From Curtobacterium sp. MR_MD2014 (GTDB lineage Bacteria > Actinomycetota > Actinomycetes > Actinomycetales > Microbacteriaceae): a stretch of DNA of 64,000 bases. The stretch lies in NCBI RefSeq assembly GCF_000772085.1, contig NZ_CP009755.1:1922001-1986000 (forward strand), in the 5' to 3' direction. Below are positions 47,674 through 58,120 of the stretch, piece by piece. Position numbers and translations under genes: made by a program. Below the pieces are notes generated by a model. The model had not been told where the DNA came from. It did not search any database and saw only the letters and a program-made list of their open reading frames with translations. How positions within the stretch are numbered: the stretch's first letter is position 1; each line of letters opens with the position of its first letter.

Positions 47674-48651
47674 CTAGCGGGTGGCGGTGGTCGTGCGGTC
47701 GCGCCCCGTCAGGTCGACGTGCGTCTCCGGGGACCGGAACCCCCGCCGTGCGAGCACGTCGCGCACGCCGGCGCCCTGCTGCTCGGCGTGCTCGATGACG
47801 AGGAGCCCTCCCGGGACGAGGAGCCGCCAGGCGGTGTCGGTGAGAGCCCGGACGGCGTCGAGCCCGTCGGGTCCCCCGTACAGCGCGAGCGCCGGGTCGT
47901 GGTCGCGGACCTCGGGGTCGACGGGCACCATGTCGTCGGGGACGTACGGCGGGTTCGAGACGACGACCGAGACCGTGCCGTCGAGCTCCGGGAGCGCGTC
48001 GGCGAGGTCGCCCTCGACCAGTCGGACGGTGCCGCCGTGCGCGTCGATGTTGCGCCGGGTCCAGGGCAGCGCCTGGGGTGACCGCTCGACCGCGTAGACG
48101 AGGGCGTTCGGCACCTCGGTGTCCATCGCGACGGCGATCGCCCCGCTGCCGGAGCCGAGGTCCACCGCCACCGGCTCGGCCACCGCGGTCGCACGCAGTG
48201 CGTCGATGCCGAACTGCACGACGCCCTCGGTCTCCGGCCGGGGCACGAAGACGCCCGGCCCGACGGACAGCGTCAGCGCCCGGAAGTGCGCCTCGCCCGT
48301 GATGTGCTGCAGCGGCTCGCGGGTGGTGCGACGGGCGACGGCGTACCGGAAGCGCTCGACGTGCTCCGCCGCGATGGCGCCGCCCGTCAGGGCACGGGCC
48401 TGCACGGCACCCCGCGACGTGTCGGTCGCCCAGGCGAGCAGGAGTTCGGCGTCGACGCGCGGGGTCGGGACACCGTGCGCGACGAGCGCAGCGGTCGCCT
48501 CGTCGAGGAGGCGATCCGCTGCGGACGTGGGACGCCTGTCGGAGGTGATCCGTGCCTCCAGACCGGGCCTAGGCGTCCTGGTCGCCGATGGCGGCCAGGC
48601 GTGCCTCTTCGTCCGCCTGGATGGCGGACCGGACGACGGGCTCGAGCGCAC
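47674..48651 (-). CDS. prmC: Peptide chain release factor N5-glutamine methyltransferase
   Basis: PrmC methylates the Gln of the GGQ motif in RF1 and RF2. The coding frame shows the N-terminal helical domain ([17 protein letters not shown]) and the SAM-binding [11 protein letters not shown] segment. The catalytic NPPY motif is present in SNPPYVPDD. The only upstream ATG/GTG/TTG is GTG 48651, which would overlap prfA by about 80 bp and add 30 unusual residues. A start at CTG 48561 or ATC 48549 would suit the family length (about 291-295 residues); the ATC has GGAGG five bases upstream. The range given uses the canonical start, and the true start is uncertain. Confidence 0.9.
   Translation of the reverse strand: MRSSPSSGPPSRRTKRHAWPPSATRTPRPGLEARITSDRRPTSAADRLLDEATAALVAHGVPTPRVDAELLLAWATDTSRGAVQARALTGGAIAAEHVERFRYAVARRTTREPLQHITGEAHFRALTLSVGPGVFVPRPETEGVVQFGIDALRATAVAEPVAVDLGSGSGAIAVAMDTEVPNALVYAVERSPQALPWTRRNIDAHGGTVRLVEGDLADALPELDGTVSVVVSNPPYVPDDMVPVDPEVRDHDPALALYGGPDGLDAVRALTDTAWRLLVPGGLLVIEHAEQQGAGVRDVLARRGFRSPETHVDLTGRDRTTTATR
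48544..48567 (-). repeat. Half copy of the dispersed GGCCTGGAGGC repeat at the prfA-prmC junction
   Basis: Bases 48544-48561 (minus strand) are identical to 15457-15474 (plus strand) over 18 bases. Here the repeat provides the GGAGG that lies in front of the inferred prmC start. Only one arm is present, so no long hairpin forms. Confidence 0.6.
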
Positions 48652-49651
48652 CGTTCATCACGCGGTCCAGGTCGTACGCCTTGTACCCGGTGCGGTGGTC
48701 CGCGATGCGGTTCTCCGGGAAGTTGTACGTGCGGATGCGCTCCGAACGGTCCATGCCGCGGATCTGCGACTTGCGTGCGTCCGAGGCGATGGCGTCGAGC
48801 TCCTCCTGCTGTCGCGCGAGGATGCGGGCACGCAGGACGCGCATGCCGGCCTCACGGTTCTGCAGCTGGGACTTCTCGTTCTGCATCGCCACCGTGATGC
48901 CCGTGGGCAGGTGGGTGATGCGGACTGCGGAGTCGGTCGTGTTGACCGACTGCCCGCCGGGGCCGGACGACCGGTAGACGTCGATCTTGAGGTCGTTCTG
49001 GTTGATCTGGACCTCCTCGGGCTCGTCCACCTCGGGGAACACCAGCACGCCGGTGGTCGAGGTGTGGATGCGTCCCTGCGACTCGGTCGCCGGGACGCGC
49101 TGCACCCGGTGCACACCGCCTTCGTACTTCAGGTGCGCCCAGACGCCCTGGGACGGGTCGGTCGCGTTCGACTTGATCGCGACCTGCACGTCCTTGTAGC
49201 CGCCGAGGTCGCTCTCGGTCCGCTCGAGGAGCTCGACCTTCCAGCCCTTCGTCTCGGCGTAGTGCGAGTACATGCGGAGGAGGTCGGCCGCGAAGAGCGC
49301 CGACTCCTCACCGCCCTCACCGCCCTTGATCTCCATGATGACGTCGCGGCCGTCGTCCGGGTCCCGCGGGATGAGCAGCCGGCGGAGTCGCTCCTGGCGC
49401 TCCGACAGCTGCTCCTGGAGCGCCGGGACCTCGTCCGCGAACGCCTCGTCCTCGCGGGCGAGCTCCTGGGCGGCGGCGAGGTCGTCCCCCGCCGCCTGCC
49501 AGGCCTCGTACGCGGCCTTGATCTGGTTGAGCTCGGCGTACCGCCGGTTCACCTTCTTCGCGCGGGCCGCATCGGCGTGGAGCGCGGGGTCCGACAGCTG
49601 CTGCGTCAGGTCCTCGTGTTCCGCCAGCAGCCCGGCCACCGACTCGAACAC
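48569..49651 (-). CDS. prfA: Peptide chain release factor 1
   Basis: RF1 terminates translation at UAA and UAG. The product is 360 residues. The GGQ motif lies in [20 protein letters not shown], and the stop-codon recognition tripeptide PAT is in [14 protein letters not shown]. The conserved [15 protein letters not shown] segment is present. ATG/GTG at 49651 is four bases from the rho stop, so rho, prfA and prmC form one transcript. Confidence 0.97.
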   Translation of the reverse strand: MFESVAGLLAEHEDLTQQLSDPALHADAARAKKVNRRYAELNQIKAAYEAWQAAGDDLAAAQELAREDEAFADEVPALQEQLSERQERLRRLLIPRDPDDGRDVIMEIKGGEGGEESALFAADLLRMYSHYAETKGWKVELLERTESDLGGYKDVQVAIKSNATDPSQGVWAHLKYEGGVHRVQRVPATESQGRIHTSTTGVLVFPEVDEPEEVQINQNDLKIDVYRSSGPGGQSVNTTDSAVRITHLPTGITVAMQNEKSQLQNREAGMRVLRARILARQQEELDAIASDARKSQIRGMDRSERIRTYNFPENRIADHRTGYKAYDLDRVMNGALEPVVRSAIQADEEARLAAIGDQDA

Positions 49652-49654
49652 GCG

Positions 49655-51865
49655 TTACTCCTGGTGGCCGTCGTGGCGACCGCCGGTCGTGGGGACCGAC
49701 TTCTGCACCTGGACCAGGAACTCGACGTTCGACTGCGTCTCCTTGAGGTTGCGGAGGACGACGTCGAGCGCCTGCTGCGGGTCGAGCCCGGCGAGGGCAC
49801 GGCGCAGGCGCCACGTGATCTTGACCTCGTCGGCGGAGAGGAGCTGCTCCTCGCGCCGGGTGCCGGAGGCGTTGATGTCGACGGCCGGGAAGATCCGCTT
49901 GTCGGCGAGGTGCCGGTTGAGGCGGAGCTCCATGTTGCCGGTGCCCTTGAACTCCTCGAAGATGACCTCGTCCATCTTGGAGCCGGTCTCGACGAGCGCG
50001 GTGGCGAGGATGGTCAGCGAGCCGCCGTCCTCGATGTTGCGCGCAGCGCCGAAGAAGCGCTTCGGCGGGTACAGGGCCGCCGAGTCCACGCCACCGGAGA
50101 GCACGCGGCCGGAGGCCGGCGTCGCCAGGTTGTAGGCGCGGCCGAGACGGGTGATCGAGTCGAGGAGCACGACGACGTCGTGGCCCAGCTCGACCAGGCG
50201 CTTCGCACGCTCGATGGCGAGCTCGGCGACCGTGGTGTGGTCCTCCGCCGGACGGTCGAAGGTCGAGGCGATGACCTCGCCCTTCACCGAGCGCTGCATG
50301 TCGGTGACCTCTTCGGGCCGCTCGTCCACGAGCACGACCATGAGGTGCGCCTCGGGGTTGTTCTTGGCGATCGCGTTGGCGATGGCCTGCAGCACGACGG
50401 TCTTGCCGGCCTTGGGCGGCGAGACGATGAGGCCGCGCTGACCCTTGCCGATCGGTGCGACCAGGTCGATGATGCGCGTGCTGAGCTTCGCCGGCTCGGT
50501 CTCGAGGCGGAGACGCTCGTTCGGGTACAGCGGGGTCAGGTCGTGGAACTCGACACGGGCAGCTGCCTCGTCCGCGGTCTGGCCGTTGACCGAGTCCACC
50601 TTGACGAGCGCGTTGTACTTCTGGCGCGCCTGCTGCTCGTTGTCGCGCGGCTGCTTGATCGCACCGACGATCGCGTCGCCCTTGCGCAGGTGGTACTTCT
50701 TCACCTGGCCGAGGGACACGTAGACGTCGCTCGGTCCCGGCAGGTAGCCGGTCGTGCGGACGAACGCGTAGTTGTCGAGGACGTCGAGGATGCCCGCGAT
50801 CGGGATGAGGACGTCGTCCTCGGTGATCTCCGGCTCGAACTCGTCGTTCTGGCCGCCGCGGCCGCGCTTGCGGTCACGCTGACGACGACCGCGGCCGGCC
50901 TCGGCCTCGTCGGCGTGCTGCTGCTGCTGGGCGTTCTGCTGCTGGCCGTTCTGCTTCTGCTGGCCGTTCTGCTTCGGCTGACGGTCGTCCTGCTTCGCGT
51001 CGCCGGACTTCTGCTCGTCCTGCTTGCCGTTCTGCTTCTGCTGCTGACCGTTCTGCTGGCCGGCGTTCGCCTGGCCACCGTTCTGCTGGCCACCGTTCTG
51101 CTGGCCGCCCTGCTGGTCACCGCTCTGCTGTTCGGTGCCCTCGGCGTTCTGCCCGCGGCCACGACCGCGACCACGGCTGCGACGTCCGCGGCGCGAACCG
51201 CCCTCGCCCTGCTGGTCGGCCTGGTCGCCCTGGTCCGTCGCCGAGGTCGGCTGCGCGCCGGTCGCCTCGTCGGTCTCGGGGGCAGCGGCCTGCTCGGCGC
51301 CGTCCCGCTGCTGGCCGCCGTCCTGCTGGCCGGCGTCCTGGTTCCCGCGGCGGCCGCGGCGGCGACCGGACTGCGCGGCCTCCTCCGCGTCCTTCTCGGC
51401 ACGGACCTGGTCGAGCCCCGCGAGCAGGTCCTCGGTGCCGGTGTGCCCGTGGTTCGTGTGCTCCGCGGCCGAGGTCTGCGCGGTGTTCACCGTGCCGGCC
51501 GAGGAGGCGCGGCGCGAGCGGCGACCGCGGGGCTCCGGAGCCGACTCCGTCTGGTCGGCTGCGGCGTCGTCGGCGGCCGGCGAGGTCGCCGGTGCGGCCA
51601 GCGTCGGCTGCTCGGCGGGGGTCTCCTGCGCCGCGGGTGCGGCCTCCGCGGCGGCGGGTGCCTCGTCAGCCGGCGTCTCGGCAGCAGGGGCGGCGTCGTC
51701 GGTCGCGGGGCGCTTGTCCTCGATCGACGCGATGAGGTCGCCCTTGCGGAGCTTCGAGAGCCCCGTGATGCCGAGCGAGGAGGCGATGCGCTGGAGCTCC
51801 GGGAGACGGAGCGCGCGCAGGTCGCTGGGGATCTCCACCGGGGTGGAGTCGTTGACGTTCGTCAA
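49655..51865 (-). CDS. rho: Transcription termination factor Rho with a long Gln/Asn-rich insertion
   Basis: Rho is the RNA-dependent hexameric ATPase that ends transcription. The product is 736 residues. A short N-terminal Rho-N part (residues 12-50, [21 protein letters not shown]) is followed by a long low-complexity insertion. That insertion includes RG-rich segments (223-238) and a Gln/Asn/Gly-rich stretch (246-316). The RNA-binding domain follows, and then the motor with the P-loop [16 protein letters not shown] and Walker [18 protein letters not shown] at 51865 has AAAGGAA eight to nine bases upstream. An in-frame ATG at 51922 would extend it by 19 residues. Confidence 0.95.
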   Translation of the reverse strand: MTNVNDSTPVEIPSDLRALRLPELQRIASSLGITGLSKLRKGDLIASIEDKRPATDDAAPAAETPADEAPAAAEAAPAAQETPAEQPTLAAPATSPAADDAAADQTESAPEPRGRRSRRASSAGTVNTAQTSAAEHTNHGHTGTEDLLAGLDQVRAEKDAEEAAQSGRRRGRRGNQDAGQQDGGQQRDGAEQAAAPETDEATGAQPTSATDQGDQADQQGEGGSRRGRRSRGRGRGRGQNAEGTEQQSGDQQGGQQNGGQQNGGQANAGQQNGQQQKQNGKQDEQKSGDAKQDDRQPKQNGQQKQNGQQQNAQQQQHADEAEAGRGRRQRDRKRGRGGQNDEFEPEITEDDVLIPIAGILDVLDNYAFVRTTGYLPGPSDVYVSLGQVKKYHLRKGDAIVGAIKQPRDNEQQARQKYNALVKVDSVNGQTADEAAARVEFHDLTPLYPNERLRLETEPAKLSTRIIDLVAPIGKGQRGLIVSPPKAGKTVVLQAIANAIAKNNPEAHLMVVLVDERPEEVTDMQRSVKGEVIASTFDRPAEDHTTVAELAIERAKRLVELGHDVVVLLDSITRLGRAYNLATPASGRVLSGGVDSAALYPPKRFFGAARNIEDGGSLTILATALVETGSKMDEVIFEEFKGTGNMELRLNRHLADKRIFPAVDINASGTRREEQLLSADEVKITWRLRRALAGLDPQQALDVVLRNLKETQSNVEFLVQVQKSVPTTGGRHDGHQE

Positions 51866-52042
51866 GGTCGGTGTTTCCTTTCGAACCGCAGAACGCGGAG
51901 AGTTTCCACCGTCCCGGCGCATGGGTGCGCTGCGACCGCCGTTCAGACGACGGACCGGGATTCGGTGATCTGAAAGAGAGTGCCCCCGCGCACCGGACCC
52001 TGCGCCAGCGCCGACGGATCCGGTTCGGATCGGTCTGTGCGC

Positions 52043-53035
52043 CTACGCTGGATCGGCTTCGAGCGCCGAGTGCGGCACCACTGTAGCACCACCGAGGTCC
52101 ACGGCCAGCATGAGCGCCCGCCAGTCGGACTGCGCGTGTCGCGCCACCAGGTCGGCCGCGGTGAGGCGCTGTGCCGGGTCGCTGCCCAGCACGAGCAGGC
52201 TCGGCCCGGCGCCGGAGACCACCGCGGCGAGCCCGTGCTGCCGCAGCAGACCGATCAGTGCATCGGTCTCCGGCATGGCGCTCGCACGGTACGACTGGTG
52301 CAGCCGGTCCTCGGTCGCGGCGAGCAGCAGCTCCGGGCTCTGGATGAGGGCGGCGACGAGCAGCGCCGAGCGCGACACGTTGAACGCGGCGTCCTCGTGC
52401 GGCACGCTCGCGGGCTGCAGGGACCGCGCGAGCTTCGTCGAGAGCGTCGACGTCGGCACGAAGACCACCGGCGAGACGCCTCGGTGCACCAGCAGGCGCT
52501 TGACCGCGGGACCCTCGGCGGTCATCCACGCGATCGTCAGACCACCGAAGAGCGCCGGAGCGACGTTGTCGGGGTGGCCCTCCATCTCGGTGGCCAGGGT
52601 GAGCAGGGTCGACGCGTCGAGGTCGACGACCCCTTCGAGCAGGCCGCGAGCCGCCATCAGCCCGGCGACGATGGCGGCGGCCGACGAGCCCATGCCGCGG
52701 CCGTGCGCGATCGCGTTCACGGCGTGCAGCTCGAGTCCGGGCTGCTCCACACCGGCGTGCTCGAGGCCACGACGAACGGCCTGCACCACGAGGTTCGACT
52801 CGTCGGTGGCGACCTCACCGGCACCGACGCCCTCGACGATCACGGTCGCGCCGGGCTCCGGGCGGACGCGGACGACCACCTCGTCGTAGACCGACAGCGC
52901 CAGCCCGAGCGAGTCGAAGCCCGGGCCGAGGTTCGCGGAGGTCGCCGGGACCCGCACACGGACCGCCCGTCCGGCCGGTACAGCGCTGCGGGCGTTCACG
53001 CCCTCCCCCGGTCCGGACGAGCGGTCGACGCTCAC
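52043..53035 (-). CDS. thrB: Homoserine kinase
   Basis: ThrB phosphorylates homoserine, a GHMP-family kinase of 330 residues. The motifs are [21 protein letters not shown] (about residues 28-48), the ATP loop [18 protein letters not shown], and [14 protein letters not shown] near the end. GTG at 53035 overlaps the thrC stop by GTGA, so it is coupled to thrC. It ends the threonine branch before rho. Confidence 0.95.
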   Translation of the reverse strand: MSVDRSSGPGEGVNARSAVPAGRAVRVRVPATSANLGPGFDSLGLALSVYDEVVVRVRPEPGATVIVEGVGAGEVATDESNLVVQAVRRGLEHAGVEQPGLELHAVNAIAHGRGMGSSAAAIVAGLMAARGLLEGVVDLDASTLLTLATEMEGHPDNVAPALFGGLTIAWMTAEGPAVKRLLVHRGVSPVVFVPTSTLSTKLARSLQPASVPHEDAAFNVSRSALLVAALIQSPELLLAATEDRLHQSYRASAMPETDALIGLLRQHGLAAVVSGAGPSLLVLGSDPAQRLTAADLVARHAQSDWRALMLAVDLGGATVVPHSALEADPA

Positions 53036-54111
53036 GCGGAGCCGACCAGTCCGAGCACCTCGGCGACCGACTTCGTGTCGACCGGGACGCTCGTCGGTGC
53101 GACCTCGCCGCCGTCCTCCGTGCGGAGGGCCCACTGCGGGTCCTTCAGGCCGTGGCCGGTCACCGTGATGACGACCTTCGCGCCCTGCGGCACGACACCG
53201 GCGTCCGCACGCTCGAGCAGCCCGGCGACGCCGATGGCCGACGCGGGCTCGACGAAGACCCCGACCTCGGCGGACAGGATGCGGTGCGCGGCGAGGATGC
53301 CCTCGTCGGTGATCGCACCGAAGTAGCCGTCGGTCTCGTCACGCGCCTCGAGCGCGTACTGCCACGACGCCGGGTTGCCGATGCGGATGGCGGAGGCGAT
53401 GGTGTCCGGGTGGCGGACGACCTCGCCCGAGACGATCGGGGCGGAGCCGGCGGCCTGGAAGCCGAACATGCGCGGCATCCGCGTCGAGCGGCCCGCGGCG
53501 ACGTCCTCGCGGTAGCCGCGGGAGTACGCGGTGTAGTTGCCCGCGTTGCCGACCGGCAGGAAGTGGAAGTCCGGGGCGTCGCCCAGCACGTCGACGACCT
53601 CGAACGCGGCGGTCTTCTGCCCCTCGATGCGGTCGTTGTTCACCGAGTTGACCAGGTGCACCGGGTAGTTGGCGGCGAGGTCGCGCGCGATGTCGAGGCA
53701 GTCGTCGAAGTTGCCCTGCACCTGCAGCAGCTGGGCGTCGTGCGCGACGGCCTGGCTGAGCTTGCCCATCGCGATCTTGCCCTCGGGCACGAGCACCGCG
53801 GCGGTGATGCCCGCGTGCGTGGCGTAGGCGGCCGCCGAGGCGCTGGTGTTGCCGGTCGACGCGCAGATGACGGCCTTCGCGCCGTGCTCGACGGCCTTCG
53901 AGATCGCCATCGTCATGCCGCGGTCCTTGAACGACCCGGTCGGGTTCATGCCCTCGAACTTGACGTACACGTCCGCGCCGGTGCGCTCCGACAGGCGTCG
54001 GGCCGGGATGAGCGGCGTGCCGCCCTCGCCGAGGGTGACGACGGGCGTCGCCTCGGTGACGTCGAGACGGTCGGCGTACTCGCGCAGGACTCCCTGCCAC
54101 TGGTGGGCCAT
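53032..54111 (-). CDS. thrC: Threonine synthase
   Basis: ThrC turns O-phosphohomoserine into threonine. This is a PLP enzyme of 359 residues. The PLP lysine lies in [14 protein letters not shown] (about residue 64), the Ser/Asn phosphate loop is [12 protein letters not shown], and the Gly-rich [11 protein letters not shown] is later. The start is ATG at 54111. It is of the short actinobacterial/archaeal type. Confidence 0.96.
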   Translation of the reverse strand: MAHQWQGVLREYADRLDVTEATPVVTLGEGGTPLIPARRLSERTGADVYVKFEGMNPTGSFKDRGMTMAISKAVEHGAKAVICASTGNTSASAAAYATHAGITAAVLVPEGKIAMGKLSQAVAHDAQLLQVQGNFDDCLDIARDLAANYPVHLVNSVNNDRIEGQKTAAFEVVDVLGDAPDFHFLPVGNAGNYTAYSRGYREDVAAGRSTRMPRMFGFQAAGSAPIVSGEVVRHPDTIASAIRIGNPASWQYALEARDETDGYFGAITDEGILAAHRILSAEVGVFVEPASAIGVAGLLERADAGVVPQGAKVVITVTGHGLKDPQWALRTEDGGEVAPTSVPVDTKSVAEVLGLVGSA

Positions 54112-54161
54112 CAGGCTCTCCTTGTTCGGTGTTGTGCAGTCGGGTTGCTGACGGTGCGGGG

Positions 54162-55481
54162 CTAGGCCCCGACCACCCGCAGGACGCTGGTGATCTCGAC
54201 GACGACGTCCTCGCTCCGGAGCGCGACGACCGTGGCGGCCAGGTCGGACTCGCGGGCGAGGTGCGTGCCGATGACGAGGTTCGCGGTGCCGGCCGTGCCG
54301 TCGCCCGGGTCGGTCGCGGCGGACTGCTCGACGGTCTCGACGCTCACGCCGTGCTTCGCCAGGACGCCGGCGACGGTGGACAGCACGCCGGGGGCGTCGG
54401 CCACGTGCAGCGTGATCTGGTAACGGGTGCGGACCGTCCCGATCGGGAAGACCGGCAGCGCCGACTGGGTCGACTCCGCGATGCCGGGGCCGCCGATGAC
54501 GTGACGACGGGCGGCGGACACCAGGTCGCCGAGCACGGCCGACGCGGTCTCGACGCCACCGGCACCGGCGCCGTAGAACATCAGGTCGCCGGCGGCCTCG
54601 GCCTCGACGAACACGGCGTTCTTCGCCCCGTGCACACTGGCGAGCGGGTGCGACTCCGGCACGAGCGCCGGGTAGACACGGGCGCTGACGCCCTCGACGC
54701 CGTCCTCGTCGGTCAGGCGCTCGGCGGTCGCCAGGATCTTCACGACGTAGCCGGCCTTCCGCGCGGCGCGGACCTGCTCGATCGTGACGGCGGTGATGCC
54801 CTCGCGGTGCACGGCGGCCAGGGGCACGGAGGTGTGGAACGCGAGCGAGGCCAGGATGGCGGCCTTCTGCGCGGCGTCGTAGCCCTCGACGTCGGCGGTC
54901 GGGTCGGCCTCGGCGTACCCGAGCTCCGTGGCGGTCGCGAGGGCCGCCTCGAAGGTCGAGCCCTCGCGGTCCATCAGGTCGAGGATGAAGTTCGTCGTGC
55001 CGTTGACGATGCCCATGATCCGCTCGATGCGGTCGCCCGCGAGCGAGTCGTGCAGCGGCCGGATGATCGGGATCGCGCCGGCGACCGCGGCCTCGTAGTA
55101 GAGCTGTGCGCCGACCTGCTCCGCCGCGGCGAAGAGCTCGGGGCCGTGCGTGGCGAGGAGCGCCTTGTTGCCGGTGACGACGTCCGCACCGGACTGCAGC
55201 GCCTGGAGCACCAGCGTGCGCGCGGGCTCGATGCCGCCGATCAGCTCGACGACGATGTCCGCGCCGAGGATGAGCGACTGCGCGTCCGTCGTGAAGAGCT
55301 CCTTCGGCAGGTCCACGTCGCGCGGAGCGTCGAGGTCCCGCACCGCGATGCCGACGAGCTCGAGGCCGGCACCCGCGCGCGAGGCCAGCTCGTCGCCGTG
55401 CTCGAGGAGCAGGCGCGCCACCTGGGAACCGACGGAGCCGGCTCCGAGCAGCGCGACGCGGACGTTGCGGTATTCGATCAT
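54162..55481 (-). CDS. hom: Homoserine dehydrogenase
   Basis: The product is 439 residues. An NAD(P) fold lies at the N-terminus ([19 protein letters not shown]), the catalytic domain contains [24 protein letters not shown] and [11 protein letters not shown], and a C-terminal ACT domain ([22 protein letters not shown]) gives threonine feedback inhibition in the family. The start is ATG at 55481. It is placed between lysA and thrC. Confidence 0.97.
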   Translation of the reverse strand: MIEYRNVRVALLGAGSVGSQVARLLLEHGDELASRAGAGLELVGIAVRDLDAPRDVDLPKELFTTDAQSLILGADIVVELIGGIEPARTLVLQALQSGADVVTGNKALLATHGPELFAAAEQVGAQLYYEAAVAGAIPIIRPLHDSLAGDRIERIMGIVNGTTNFILDLMDREGSTFEAALATATELGYAEADPTADVEGYDAAQKAAILASLAFHTSVPLAAVHREGITAVTIEQVRAARKAGYVVKILATAERLTDEDGVEGVSARVYPALVPESHPLASVHGAKNAVFVEAEAAGDLMFYGAGAGGVETASAVLGDLVSAARRHVIGGPGIAESTQSALPVFPIGTVRTRYQITLHVADAPGVLSTVAGVLAKHGVSVETVEQSAATDPGDGTAGTANLVIGTHLARESDLAATVVALRSEDVVVEITSVLRVVGA

Positions 55482-55537
55482 GTGGTGCGCATTCCTGTGG
55501 GGCGGGCGGCAGCCCGGTCGGGTCGGGGTCAGCGGCG

Positions 55538-56938
55538 TCAGCCGGCGACGACCCCCGTGTCGCGGGCGAGCAGGTCGTCGATCGACTCGCCACGGACGAG
55601 GATACGGGCTGCGCCGTCCGCGACCGCGACGACCGGCGGACGGCCCACGTGGTTGTAGTTGCTGGCGAGGGACCAGCAGTAGGCACCGGTCGCCGCGACG
55701 GCGAGCAGGTCACCGCGGTGCACGTCGCCCGGCAGGTACTCGTCGTTCACGACGATGTCGCCCGACTCGCAGTGCTTGCCGACGACCCGGGTCAGCACCG
55801 CCGGGGCGTCCGAGCTGCGGGCGAGCCGGGCCGTGTAGTCGGCGCCGTACAGCGCCGGACGGGCGTTGTCGCTCATGCCGCCGTCGACCGACACGTAGGT
55901 GCGGGTCGCCGAGGAGCCGTCCTCGGTCTCCAGCGAGACGGGCTTGACGGTGCCGACGCGGTACAGCGTGGTGCCGGCCGGGCCGACGATGTAGCGACCG
56001 GGCTCGACGGCGATCTCCGGGACGGGGATGCCCCGCTCGGTGCAGGCGTCGGCGACGATCGTGGCGAGGGCCTCGGCGACGTCCTCGGGCGCGAACGCCT
56101 CGTCTGCCTCGGTGTAGTCGATGCCCCACCCGCCGCCGAGGTTCAGCTCCGGGACCGGACCCGTCGCCACGAGTTCGGCGTGCACGTCCATCAGTCGCCG
56201 AGCTGCCTCACGGAACCCGGACTCGTCGAAGATCTGGGACCCGATGTGCGAGTGGAGCCCGACGAAGGCGAGCGACGGCTCTGCCCGGACCGCCGCCGCG
56301 GCGGCGACGGCCTCGCTCAGGGGGATGCCGAACTTCTGGTCCTCACGCGCCGTGGCGAGGTACTCGTGCGTCGAGGCGTGCACGCCGCTGTTGATCCGGA
56401 TGCGCACGCGCTGGACCGTGCCGGCGTCGGCGGCGGCACGCGCGACGCGGCCGATCTCCTCGTGGCTGTCGAGGACGATCGTGCCGAGGCCGACCTCGAC
56501 CGCGCGGGCGATCTCGGCGTCCGACTTGTCGTTGCCGTGGAAGCCGAGCAGCGCGGGGTCCGCTCCCCCGGCCAGCGCGACGGCGAGCTCACCGGCGGTG
56601 CACACGTCCAACCGCAGTCCGGCCTCGGTCATCCACGCGGCGACCTGGGTCGTGAAGAACGCCTTGGCGGCGTAGTACACGTGGGCCCGCGTGCCGATGC
56701 GGGCGAACGCCTCGGTGAAGGCCGTGCGGACCCTCGACGCGCGTGCCTGGACGTCCCGCTCGTCGACGACGTAGAGCGGGGAACCGAACCGGGCGACCAG
56801 GTCCGACGCCGTGATGCCGCCGACGGCGAGCTCACCGTCGTCCGTCCGCGTGGCCGAGGCCGGCCAGATGCGCGCGGTCAGCGCGGAGGCGTCGGCGGGG
56901 AACCGCAGCCGCGGCGGGGCAAGGGGGTTGGCGCTCAC
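55538..56938 (-). CDS. lysA: Diaminopimelate decarboxylase
   Basis: LysA makes L-lysine from meso-DAP. It is a PLP enzyme of 466 residues. The Lys that binds PLP is in [11 protein letters not shown] (about residue 74), FGIPLSEAV is in the barrel, [16 protein letters not shown] follows, and [14 protein letters not shown] and [17 protein letters not shown] lie in the second domain. It is upstream of hom, the usual actinobacterial order after argS. Confidence 0.96.
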   Translation of the reverse strand: MSANPLAPPRLRFPADASALTARIWPASATRTDDGELAVGGITASDLVARFGSPLYVVDERDVQARASRVRTAFTEAFARIGTRAHVYYAAKAFFTTQVAAWMTEAGLRLDVCTAGELAVALAGGADPALLGFHGNDKSDAEIARAVEVGLGTIVLDSHEEIGRVARAAADAGTVQRVRIRINSGVHASTHEYLATAREDQKFGIPLSEAVAAAAAVRAEPSLAFVGLHSHIGSQIFDESGFREAARRLMDVHAELVATGPVPELNLGGGWGIDYTEADEAFAPEDVAEALATIVADACTERGIPVPEIAVEPGRYIVGPAGTTLYRVGTVKPVSLETEDGSSATRTYVSVDGGMSDNARPALYGADYTARLARSSDAPAVLTRVVGKHCESGDIVVNDEYLPGDVHRGDLLAVAATGAYCWSLASNYNHVGRPPVVAVADGAARILVRGESIDDLLARDTGVVAG

Positions 56939-57025
56939 GGGACCCGATCCTACCGAGCCGCCACGGGCCTCCAGGCCGGTGTTACGCCCGTCGACCGCGG
57001 TGGTGACGCGCCGGGATCGACGGCG

Positions 57026-57781
57026 TCAGCCGCAGTCGCCGACCGTGCGCAGGCCCTGCTCGGTCAGCGGCAGCGAGTCGGCGGTGACCCGGACGGTGGC
57101 CTCGGCGGAGGTCACGTCGACGGACCGGACCCGGAGCTGCTCGGGCAGGAACTGCGCTGTGCAGACCTGCACCGGGACGCCCGTGACGCCGGGGATGCGG
57201 TCGACCTTCAGGCCGAGGTCCGAGTTCGTGATGCGGACGCTCTGCGGGGTGATCGTGACGCCACGGCCGTCCTGCTGCGCCACCACGTCGCCGGTGGCCG
57301 CGTAGCCGATGTCGTACCCGAGCACCGCGGTCGAACCGGACAGCTCGACGCCGCCGTCGACGAGCCGGAGCCGCTCGAACAGCGGACTGTACTTCGCCAG
57401 GTCCTGCACGCTCGTCGCGGCGAGGGTGACGTGGCCGTCGACGTCGCGCACGTCGCCCTTGCCGTCCACCGGGACGTCGCGAGCGGTGACGTCGGCGGCC
57501 AGCGGGACCCCGTCGACGGTCAGCCGGTCCGAGGTGATGTCGACCCGGTCGAGCGTGCCGGCGAGCAGCTGCGGGACGACGATGCCCTCGGCGTGTGCGG
57601 TGACCTCGCCGGTGGCGCCCTCCGGGAGGGACTGCTCGACCTGGTCGGCGATGATCCGGTCGACGACGCCCCGGAGCACGAACTCCGCGACGACGACGAG
57701 CGCGGCGAGCACGAGCACCAGGACGACGAGGACGACGGGCCAGCGACGGCGCTTCCGGGTGGGCTCGGTGGCGACGGACAT
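57026..57781 (-). CDS. DUF2993 (LmeA-like) phospholipid-binding protein
   Basis: The product is 251 residues: a basic N-terminus, one helix (about residues 14-36), then a lipid-binding-type beta-rich domain ([37 protein letters not shown]). Members such as mycobacterial LmeA act in the periplasm on mannosylated lipids. ATG at 57781 begins just before the basic stretch and helix. It is encoded between argS and lysA, and the upstream gap holds unusual palindromes. Function beyond lipid binding is unknown. Confidence 0.82.
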   Translation of the reverse strand: MSVATEPTRKRRRWPVVLVVLVLVLAALVVVAEFVLRGVVDRIIADQVEQSLPEGATGEVTAHAEGIVVPQLLAGTLDRVDITSDRLTVDGVPLAADVTARDVPVDGKGDVRDVDGHVTLAATSVQDLAKYSPLFERLRLVDGGVELSGSTAVLGYDIGYAATGDVVAQQDGRGVTITPQSVRITNSDLGLKVDRIPGVTGVPVQVCTAQFLPEQLRVRSVDVTSAEATVRVTADSLPLTEQGLRTVGDCG

Positions 57782-57810
57782 GCGTCCCACCCTGCCAGGT
57801 GCTCCCCGCA

Positions 57811-57828
57811 GCCGGCCTGGAGGCGCGG
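57811..57828 (+). repeat. Copy of the GGCCTGGAGGC dispersed repeat
   Basis: It differs by one base from 15452-15468, and its first 16 bases match the reverse strand at 36607-36622. It lies 30 bases upstream of the DUF2993 start. Confidence 0.6.
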
Positions 57829-57854
57829 TGTGCGCCCGGTGTGCGCGCTGCGGC

Positions 57855-57891
57855 GGGCGGGGCGCGGTGGGGCGCGGCTGGGCGCGGCGGG
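57855..57891 (+). repeat. G-rich 10-bp tandem repeat with quadruplex-like spacing
   Basis: Three copies of a 10-base GGGCGCGGNN unit run from 57860 to 57889. Five runs of three or four G (57855, 57859, 57869, 57880 and 57889) with loops of one to seven bases meet the usual G-quadruplex pattern on the plus strand. Confidence 0.6.
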
Positions 57892-57916
57892 CAGCGCCCG
57901 GTATGCGGCGCGCGAC

Positions 57917-57985
57917 GGCGCGACGTGCTCGCGCACGAGCGGAAGCACGTCGCGCCACGTGATCACGTGGCGCGACGTGCTTCCG
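57917..57985. repeat. Three-arm palindrome cascade including a 46-bp perfect palindrome
   Basis: A 13-base arm GGCGCGACGTGCT at 57917-57929 and its reverse complement at 57944-57956 can pair. The same reverse complement arm can instead pair with 57969-57981. The second option extends to a loop-free palindrome from 57940 to 57985. The two structures exclude each other. Confidence 0.85.
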
Positions 57986-58030
57986 GTTGTGCGGATGCGT
58001 GCTGGGCGCGCCGGCGACGAACCATTGAAA

Positions 58031-58067
58031 CGACATCGAACCAGGCGGATCGCCTGGTTCGATGTCG
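58031..58067. terminator. Perfect 17-bp-stem hairpin after argS
   Basis: Bases 58031-58047 pair with 58051-58067 around a GAT loop. It lies 54 bases after the argS stop and is a good candidate for its terminator. Confidence 0.7.
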
Positions 58068-58080
58068 AGAACGTGGTTCG

Positions 58081-58105
58081 ACGCGACGCGACGCGACGCG
58101 ACGCG
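58081..58105. repeat. Five tandem ACGCG pentamers
   Basis: The unit is repeated five times without change, just after the argS stop codon on the minus strand. Such arrays can change length by slippage. Confidence 0.8.
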
Positions 58106-58120
58106 ACGCCGCGCGCCGCG

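Larger units (their letters stand above)
57782..58120. other. 339-bp intergenic region between argS and the DUF2993 gene, rich in palindromes and repeats
   Basis: No gene is supported here. From left to right it holds a copy of the dispersed GGCCTGGAGGC repeat (57811-57828), three 10-bp G-rich repeats (57860-57889), a three-part palindrome cascade (57917-57985), a 17-bp-stem hairpin (58031-58067), and five ACGCG pentamers (58081-58105). Open frames across it are low-complexity by-products of the repeats. Confidence 0.8.

Noticed and set aside
51866-52042. Riboswitch or leader upstream of rho
   Set aside because: The 177-bp gap contains no conserved riboswitch core that I can recognise. The open frame running into rho is compatible with an alternative start (ATG 51922), so no RNA element is claimed.
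57917-58105. Possible insertion sequence or transposon ends
   Set aside because: Palindromes and pentamers are present, but no transposase, target duplication or paired terminal repeats are seen. It was kept as a repeat-rich intergenic region only.
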